A stretch of 32,854 nucleotides of DNA, taken from Parcubacteria bacterium C7867-008. GTDB taxonomy: Bacteria > Patescibacteriota > Minisyncoccia > Phycocordibacterales > Phycocordibacteraceae. Positions within the stretch are counted from its first letter, which is position 1. Every line of letters starts with the position of its first letter. The stretch spans positions 1 through 32,854 of the forward strand of contig LFCR01000005.1 in assembly GCA_001189215.1 (NCBI GenBank), given 5' to 3'. Made by a program: the position numbers and the translations under genes. The notes beneath the pieces are model-generated. The model was not told the DNA's origin. It searched no databases and saw nothing but the letters and a program-made list of their open reading frames with translations. Positions 27,402-32,854 of the stretch are shown piece after piece.

Positions 27402-28085
27402 TCAAGGTGCAATAATCACGACAAATTCTCCTCGAACTTCTTTCTGGTGGGTAGCGAAGTATTCCTTCACTTCTTCGGCAGATCCACGAACCACTGATTC
27501 AAACAGTTTGGTTAGTTCACGAAGTACCACAACAGTTCGTTCCCCACCCAATACAGCCGTTAGCTCATCAAGTGCCTTCTCGATACGGTGCGTTGATTCA
27601 TAGAAAATGATGGTTCTGTCGCTCTCTGCCACCTCTTTCATTAACGTCTGTCGTCCTTTTTTGTGTGGGAGGAAACCAAGGAATACGAACTGGTCTGTGG
27701 GGACTCCAGCAATAGAGAGAGCGGCAGTTACTGCAGATGGACCCGGGATGGCTTCAATGCGAACATCATCACCGAGCTTTGCTCGGACCTCAGCCACAAG
27801 TGCGGTACCGGGGTCTGATATACCAGGGGTGCCAGCATCAGTAACCAGAGCGATATGTTTCCCTTCCCCGAGCATTGTAAGGATACGGGTAGCAGCGAGA
27901 CGACCACTCTGTGCGTGATACACCAGAAGCGGCTTACTTATCTCGTAGCGTGTGAGGAGCTTTGCGGTCACACGAGTGTCCTCACAAGCAATGGCATCCG
28001 CCTGTTTGAGCGTATCGAGAGCACGTAGGGTGATATCCCCTAAATTTCCTATGGGAGTTGCGACGACGGAAAGCGTGCCATTCAT
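27402..28085 (-). CDS. rsmI: 16S rRNA (cytidine(1402)-2'-O)-methyltransferase
   Basis: 227 aa; LSVVATPIGNLGDITLRALDTLKQADAIACEDTRVTAKLL, ALVTDAGTPGISDPG, IPGPSAVTAALSIAGVPTDQFVFLGFLP. Confidence 0.97.
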   Translation of the reverse strand: MNGTLSVVATPIGNLGDITLRALDTLKQADAIACEDTRVTAKLLTRYEISKPLLVYHAQSGRLAATRILTMLGEGKHIALVTDAGTPGISDPGTALVAEVRAKLGDDVRIEAIPGPSAVTAALSIAGVPTDQFVFLGFLPHKKGRQTLMKEVAESDRTIIFYESTHRIEKALDELTAVLGGERTVVVLRELTKLFESVVRGSAEEVKEYFATHQKEVRGEFVVIIAP

Positions 28086-28114
28086 ATATAGGACTGTATC
28101 AGTTTCAGTCTAAA

Positions 28115-28143
28115 TTGACGATACCTTCCAAAAATAGTATGGT
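28115..28143 (+). promoter_or_regulatory. sigma70-like promoter for 28177-29067
   Basis: ttgacg-17 nt-tatggt. Confidence 0.6.
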
Positions 28144-28176
28144 GCAGTCTGACATTTTGTTCCTGGGGGTATTCGT

Positions 28177-29067
28177 ATGAACGCACTTGCGCCACTCATG
28201 GCTGCACAAGAGCCTTTACAGGCAAAAGTGGCCTATGATGGGGTGCGCGTTACTGGCGTATGCATCCCACCAAGCCTTGAAGATCTAGCCTACAACGGCC
28301 CGACACACTTCGTGAACGGTAACCCAGACTATGTGGGACGGAGGACGGAGGAACTTAGGGAACACGGTGTGACCACTGCTTTGGCACTGAACGTGACCAA
28401 ATCAACCACACGCATCCTGAACCCCGAACTTCTAACCACTAGCGTGTTGCTGAGTTACGGAATCGAGCTTCGAGCGAATCCATCAGAAGAGGCGGACCTT
28501 CTTCCCATGGACCCCGCTGCCAACACCACGTTCTACATGCGGACAGGTGGTTGCGGCGCACTCATCATGATTGCCGATGGAGTATGTCTGGTGGGACACT
28601 TGTCCCGCTGGAACTGCTTTGATCACGAACTCATCAACAGAAATATTAAGAGCCGTGACCATCAGGGCCTGATACATGCGGGGGTCGCATACTTCGATCA
28701 GCTTGGTATTGATCGTTCGAAGATACAGGTGTACCTCTTCTTCCCGATCAGTGCTGAGTCCTTCTCGCACAGCGCAAACACTAAGGATAGGTCGGCCAGG
28801 CGTTTTGCATTGAAGTTTCGGAAACATATCTATTCGTTGGGATACGGCGAACGGGTGTTGACCCGTAAGAAGGGTAACTTCAGCTTTGAGAAGTATGTCT
28901 CGGAAACCTGCAAGAAACTGGGTCTTCGGCCATCAAAGTGTGTCTGCACACTCCCGAATGAAGGGGAATTTGCAGTTACACGGCACAGTGACCCGCGACT
29001 GGCTAATTCCCGCAACACTGTCCTGATTACCATTAGCTACACACCGAAAAGAGCCCGCAAGGGTTAA
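28177..29067 (+). CDS. orphan protein, possibly distant laccase-domain (PgeF/YfiH) fold
   Basis: 296 aa; SD ctgggggt; weak resemblance of overall order (ADGVCLVGHLSRWNCFDHELI, YLFFPISAESFSHS, FAVTRHSDPRLANSRNTVLITI) to multicopper-polyphenol-oxidase-like proteins; fold call uncertain. Confidence 0.6.
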   Translation: MNALAPLMAAQEPLQAKVAYDGVRVTGVCIPPSLEDLAYNGPTHFVNGNPDYVGRRTEELREHGVTTALALNVTKSTTRILNPELLTTSVLLSYGIELRANPSEEADLLPMDPAANTTFYMRTGGCGALIMIADGVCLVGHLSRWNCFDHELINRNIKSRDHQGLIHAGVAYFDQLGIDRSKIQVYLFFPISAESFSHSANTKDRSARRFALKFRKHIYSLGYGERVLTRKKGNFSFEKYVSETCKKLGLRPSKCVCTLPNEGEFAVTRHSDPRLANSRNTVLITISYTPKRARKG

Positions 29068-29092
29068 CTGGCCGGCCCTTCGGGGTCGGCAG
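29068..29092 (+). terminator. UUCG-tetraloop terminator of 28177-29067
   Basis: ctggccggccc-ttcg-gggtcggcag followed by tttcttt. Confidence 0.85.
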
Positions 29093-29115
29093 TTTCTTTG
29101 CTACGATAGAACCAT

Positions 29116-30543
29116 ATGGAGGAACCTCGTCATGCACACGTTATTGGTCTTTGCGGGGTCGGAATGAGTGGTGTTGCCTTACTACTCAAAGAATCCGGCT
29201 GGAGCGTAACTGGCTCAGATGCTGAGTGTTACGGACCTCCTCGTGAGATCTTAAAGCGTGGTGGTCTAGATTCTGTCCTCACTCTTTCATACAGCCCTTC
29301 CAACATTCCAGATCATGTTGATCTGTTCATGATCGGTCGCAACGCAAAACTCTCTCCAACTGAGAATCCAGAAGTACAAGCGGCACATGAGACCGGCGTA
29401 AAGATACAATCATTCCCTGAAGTACTCGGGGACCTTACAAGAGAGCGTGCAAATGTAGTAGTTGCAGGTAGTTACGGAAAGTCCACCACCACAAGCCTTA
29501 TCGCACATATTCTTCGTCATGCCGGTGTTGATGCAGGATATTTCATTGGTGCAGAACCAGTACCTACAGATGCACTCCCCCTTCCCGCTAAACTAGGTAG
29601 CGCAGAAAACTTTGTACTCGAGGGTGATGAGTATCCAAGTGCACATGATGATGCACGTGCGAAGTTTCTTCACTTACATCCCAAGGATCTCGTACTCACC
29701 TCGGTCGTACATGACCACGTGAATGTGTATCCAACATTCGAGAGCTATCAGGCTCCTTTCCAAGAACTCCTCTCCCTCGTACCAGAAGACGGAATTGTGG
29801 TGACATGTGCAGATGAAGCAGGTGCTCGAGAAATGGCAGAAGCGTCGGGAAAGAAGGTTGTTCTCTACGGTCTCAATGATGGTATCTATCGTGCTACAGA
29901 AATTAGCTATGGAGAACGAACAACATTCTCACTCCTCAAGGATGAACAGGTTCTTGTTCAGATGGAGACTGGTCTACTAGGTCGTCACAACGTCGAGGAT
30001 ATAGTTGCAGCAAGTGCGTATGTACTTGCTCGTAACCTTGTTAGCCCCGAAGCTCTTTCTGCGGCAATTGCTGCATTCCCTGGTGTACGACGTCGTTTAG
30101 ATAACATTGCACCAACTTCAACGGTTCCTGTCTTTGAAGGATTCGGGTCATCCTTTGAGAAAGCTCGCGCTGCAATAGACGCTATTCGTTTACACTTCCC
30201 CACTAGACAGCTTGTAATAATGTTTGAGCCACACACTTTTGGATGGAGGAACCGTGCAAACCTTCCTTGGTATGACTCCGTATTTGAGGGTGCCAGTGTA
30301 GTATTCCTTGCAGCTCCCGCGCTTCAGGGTGCAAACACCCATGATCAGCTTTCCTATGATGAGATTGCAGAGCGTATTCAGGATACTGGCATTCGTGTAG
30401 AGCCATATGAAGATGATTCTGTTGGAACAGTGGTCGGTAAGGTAAGTGATTCAGATGTCGTACTTCTTCTCACCTCAGGAGACTTCGAAGGTACTCTGGA
30501 TTCACTCGCAAAGATGATCGCACTGCGATTCCCTACCAACTAG
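29116..30543 (+). CDS. Mur ligase family (UDP-N-acetylmuramate ligase, Mpl/MurC-like)
   Basis: 475 aa; HVIGLCGVGMSGVALLLKESGWSVTGSDAECYGPP, GSYGKSTTTSLIAHIL (P-loop), LLGRHNVEDIVAASA, FPGVRRRLDN, FEPHTFGWRNR. Confidence 0.92.
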   Translation: MEEPRHAHVIGLCGVGMSGVALLLKESGWSVTGSDAECYGPPREILKRGGLDSVLTLSYSPSNIPDHVDLFMIGRNAKLSPTENPEVQAAHETGVKIQSFPEVLGDLTRERANVVVAGSYGKSTTTSLIAHILRHAGVDAGYFIGAEPVPTDALPLPAKLGSAENFVLEGDEYPSAHDDARAKFLHLHPKDLVLTSVVHDHVNVYPTFESYQAPFQELLSLVPEDGIVVTCADEAGAREMAEASGKKVVLYGLNDGIYRATEISYGERTTFSLLKDEQVLVQMETGLLGRHNVEDIVAASAYVLARNLVSPEALSAAIAAFPGVRRRLDNIAPTSTVPVFEGFGSSFEKARAAIDAIRLHFPTRQLVIMFEPHTFGWRNRANLPWYDSVFEGASVVFLAAPALQGANTHDQLSYDEIAERIQDTGIRVEPYEDDSVGTVVGKVSDSDVVLLLTSGDFEGTLDSLAKMIALRFPTN

Positions 30544-30544
30544 C

Positions 30545-31249
30545 ATGCGTCTGCGTTTCGCTGAATTTGGGCACGAATACGATTCATACTCTTTCGGATA
30601 TACGGTTCATGGTGAGCGTGAGGAAAGCGACGCGTTACAGGATATATACGCACAAGGACTGCTTCCGTATTCAGCGGTTGGGATTGATCCCAACTTGTTC
30701 TATATGAGCAGAAGTGTGCGAGTAGCCGTAGCAGCGCATGAACCATCAAGTGAGAATCGTCGTATCCTGCGTAAATTTGATACTCAGTTCACACAGACCT
30801 ACCTAGAAGGTAACGAGCTCCGAACATCTGAATCATTCCGTAGTCTCATGCTCACCTATTTCGCAGAACGGCACGGTGCACAGGTGATGCCCGCTGAGCG
30901 ACTTGAACAGATACTTACTCGGGGCATTCCCCTTCGTGCTGCAGAGTATCGTCATAGTGATACTCCTATTGCATACGTACTTGAGGTTGCTGAGGGCCCG
31001 TTCCTCCACTATTGGTATTCCTGCTATGATCTCTCCCATGCAAACGGATCACTGGGCATGTGGTTGATGTTGGATGCTATACGTCGTGCACAACAAGAAC
31101 AGCGAGACTATGTGTATCTCGGTACTGCGTATGGAGAGAAAGGCCGCTACAAAACAAACATTGCTCCGTTAGAGCATTGGAATGGAAATGAGTGGGACGC
31201 TGATGCGCGCCGTTTGTCTGAGTTGATGAAAAAGGATTCGGGCAGCTAG
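30545..31249 (+). CDS. arginyl-tRNA-protein transferase (ATE/Bpt)-like GNAT-fold protein
   Basis: 234 aa; RRILRKFDTQF, LTYFAERHG, FLHYWYSCYDLSHANGSLGMWLMLDAIRRAQQEQRDYVYLGTAYGEKGRYKTNIAPLEHWNGNEW; 1 nt after the Mur ligase stop. Confidence 0.7.
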   Translation: MRLRFAEFGHEYDSYSFGYTVHGEREESDALQDIYAQGLLPYSAVGIDPNLFYMSRSVRVAVAAHEPSSENRRILRKFDTQFTQTYLEGNELRTSESFRSLMLTYFAERHGAQVMPAERLEQILTRGIPLRAAEYRHSDTPIAYVLEVAEGPFLHYWYSCYDLSHANGSLGMWLMLDAIRRAQQEQRDYVYLGTAYGEKGRYKTNIAPLEHWNGNEWDADARRLSELMKKDSGS

Positions 31250-31746
31250 CAACCTTCAGTTATTACCTCATCCATGTGCGCAAGTGGTAACGGACTCTTC
31301 TTTACCACAACAACTTGATACGGACTTGTTATTGCGTTATTCGTTACACACCCTTCACCCGGGACGATACGGGTGATGTGCACCATACGCGACCCAGCTT
31401 CTTCAGTTATATGCGATACCTCAATGCGATACCCACCCGATGTGTGTGTTCCATCAAATACTGCGAGCACCTCATTCTTACTAAAATCAACGCCTGGGGC
31501 GCTGCCAGGAGTAACATCAAGATAGCCCCATAACTCACTTAGTTTTTGCGGATTCTCAATACGATAGTTCACTCGTTGATCAACCGTAAGCGCATCAGTG
31601 CCGTCTTTTAGAATACGGAATGAGACATCTTTTGGAGTACCGAATCCTGCTGCCGTACGAAATGATTCAGGTCCAAAGAAAAAGAGTCCTGCGCCGATCA
31701 CAATTGCAGCAATGATCATTCCTAGGACCACATACGAATCTTTCAT
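31246..31746 (-). CDS. membrane-anchored protein with PrcB C-terminal-like domain
   Basis: 166 aa; N-terminal TM; NEVLAVFDGTHTSGGYRIEVSHI...VPGEGCVTNNAITSPYQVVVVKKS. Confidence 0.65.
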   Translation of the reverse strand: MKDSYVVLGMIIAAIVIGAGLFFFGPESFRTAAGFGTPKDVSFRILKDGTDALTVDQRVNYRIENPQKLSELWGYLDVTPGSAPGVDFSKNEVLAVFDGTHTSGGYRIEVSHITEEAGSRMVHITRIVPGEGCVTNNAITSPYQVVVVKKSPLPLAHMDEVITEGC

Positions 31747-31785
31747 TACAGAAAGTATACCGCACCACTCCTACACAAACAGAAC

Positions 31786-31814
31786 GTCCACCGCATCGAA
31801 TCGACGCGGTGGAC
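31786..31814 (-). terminator. hairpin downstream of 31840-32400
   Basis: gtccaccgc ... gcggtggac, 9-bp perfect arms, outer GAAC/GTTC. Confidence 0.7.
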
Positions 31815-31839
31815 ATTGTTCAGATAGAAAGGGTTGAAC

Positions 31840-32400
31840 CTAGGCGAAGACGTTCCTGTTCCGGATGCTCTTCGGCCAGGCACCGATATATTCACCGGCA
31901 ACGTTGTACCAAAGTCTCCAGCTAAAGATGCTAAATGACGGCGCGAAGATCCTCCGGATCGTTGTACGCTCACGCAAGTTTGGATCGAGACGAACCTTCA
32001 ACAACCTGCCTGCACGAGGTGCATGCCACCAGCTTGCAGCGACGTACACCTCGAACGTGTCTTCCGGGGATTGTTGTAAATGGTCGCGCATGAAACGAGC
32101 GAGCGCTGTCATTTCTCCGTTGGTGTCGAAATCTTCAGCTACGGGCGAGTAGATCTGGTTGTGATCGATATAGCAGTACCGATTAACGTGTCTGCGCATA
32201 ATATCTGCACCCATGACGACCCCAAAGTCCTCAGATTTACCGGCGGTTACCACCACTGCTTTAGTTCCACGCACGTCACAGGTCTTGAAACGCTTTGCAG
32301 CGCTGCTGCACACGCGAGCTGTATCGAACCCAACAACCACCTTCCCGTGCTCGTCTTTGCGGAGGTCACGAGCCGTGACCATAAAGAGAACATGATGCAC
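31840..32400 (-). CDS. orphan protein, possibly DUF218/YdcF-like
   Basis: 186 aa; GTG start preceded by aaggaggtg SD; KAVVVTAGKSEDFGVVMGADIMRRHV...TNGEMTALARFMRDHL...FEVYVAASWWHAPRAGRLLKVRL resembles the DUF218 order (S/TGG...E...T..N...S..H..RA). Confidence 0.65.
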   Translation of the reverse strand: MHHVLFMVTARDLRKDEHGKVVVGFDTARVCSSAAKRFKTCDVRGTKAVVVTAGKSEDFGVVMGADIMRRHVNRYCYIDHNQIYSPVAEDFDTNGEMTALARFMRDHLQQSPEDTFEVYVAASWWHAPRAGRLLKVRLDPNLRERTTIRRIFAPSFSIFSWRLWYNVAGEYIGAWPKSIRNRNVFA

Positions 32401-32454
32401 TCGGCACCTCCTTTCCTATCTGAATGTGAACGAACACTGCTTTGAGCTAAATGG

Positions 32455-32483
32455 AAAATACTATTAGAAATAGGTATTGTCAA
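32455..32483 (-). promoter_or_regulatory. sigma70-like promoter for 31840-32400
   Basis: minus strand TTGACA-17 nt-TATTTT. Confidence 0.7.
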
Positions 32484-32495
32484 TTGAAGCAAATT

Positions 32496-32528
32496 AGAAA
32501 AGCCACATCAGGATGATGTGGCTTTTCT
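32496..32528 (-). terminator. 15-bp perfect hairpin terminator downstream of tRNA-Ile
   Basis: agaaaagccacatca-gga-tgatgtggcttttct. Confidence 0.85.
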
Positions 32529-32531
32529 CTC

Positions 32532-32607
32532 TGGTGCAAGCGGAAAGATTCGAACTTTCGACCGCCCGAGTATCAGTCGGGTGCTCTACCAACTGAGCTA
32601 CGCTTGC
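32532..32607 (-). tRNA. tRNA-Ile (anticodon GAU), encoded CCA
   Basis: GCAAGCG TA GCTCAGTTGGTAGAGC A CCCGA CTGATAC TCGGG CGGTC GAAAG TTCGAAT CTTTC CGCTTGC ACCA folds as a complete cloverleaf. Confidence 0.95.
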
Positions 32608-32680
32608 GTATTGGTATCTATCGCACGTGAAGGGATAGTATCAGAATTCCTTATTTCGTTCCAGTTCTAGTCCTTCAATA

Positions 32681-32736
32681 CAAAAACCCAGTATGAAGGT
32701 ATCTTCCGAGGAAAATACCTTCATACTGGGTTTTTG
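32681..32736. terminator. 22-bp perfect inverted repeat, likely bidirectional terminator
   Basis: caaaaacccagtatgaaggtat-12 nt-ataccttcatactgggtttttg. Confidence 0.8.
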
Positions 32737-32854
32737 TAGTACTTAAATATCTAGTTGAGTGGAGCAAGAACACGTACTCTTGTGTTCCGCCTATTCAGAG
32801 TGTTAGAAGCTCAATTGATACTTCCAACACCCACCGGTGCGTTTTTCCGGCGTC

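Noticed and set aside
26961-27497. 178-aa plus-strand ORF spanning antisense of three genes
   Set aside because: Crosses gene boundaries on the opposite strand; no SD or recognisable domain.
1-32854. TGA recoding (Gly, as in Gracilibacteria/SR1)
   Set aside because: All major genes are open full-length without internal TGA and several use TGA as a stop in ATGA overlaps, so code 11 fits.
1-32854. CRISPR array, transposase or phage module
   Set aside because: No regularly spaced direct repeats of CRISPR type, no Cas, transposase, integrase or phage structural proteins seen.

Overview
The window looks like chromosomal DNA from an uncultivated, probably Patescibacteria/CPR-type bacterium. That lineage is inferred from gene content and compactness; I ran no search. 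It is dominated by a surface-polysaccharide locus (about 1.2-23.8 kb): Wzy/WaaL-like polymerase/ligase with TPR-like tail, Wzx-like flippase, at least eight glycosyltransferases, several SAM methyltransferases, GDP-mannose 4,6-dehydratase, a perosamine-synthase-like DegT aminotransferase, cupins and an NAD-dependent epimerase. Flanking or embedded genes are murB, an HD (RelA/SpoT-hydrolase-like) protein, an APH-like kinase, a VirD4/HerA-like ATPase with a disordered tail, rsmI, a Mur ligase (Mpl/MurC-like) followed by a cysteine-less arginyltransferase-like GNAT protein, a PrcB_C-like lipoprotein/membrane protein and tRNA-Ile(GAU). The observations I rate highest are: (1) three orphan, GC-richer, monocistronic genes (21161-21625, 28177-29067, 31840-32400), each with its own consensus-like promoter, strong SD and terminator, so they look like insulated cassettes; (2) a Trp-rich protein (13832-14530) whose C-terminus carries in-frame duplicated W-rich repeats; (3) the Mur-ligase/ATE-like pair; (4) a half-glycosyltransferase translationally coupled to an APH-like kinase. 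No CRISPR array, transposon or rRNA was seen.
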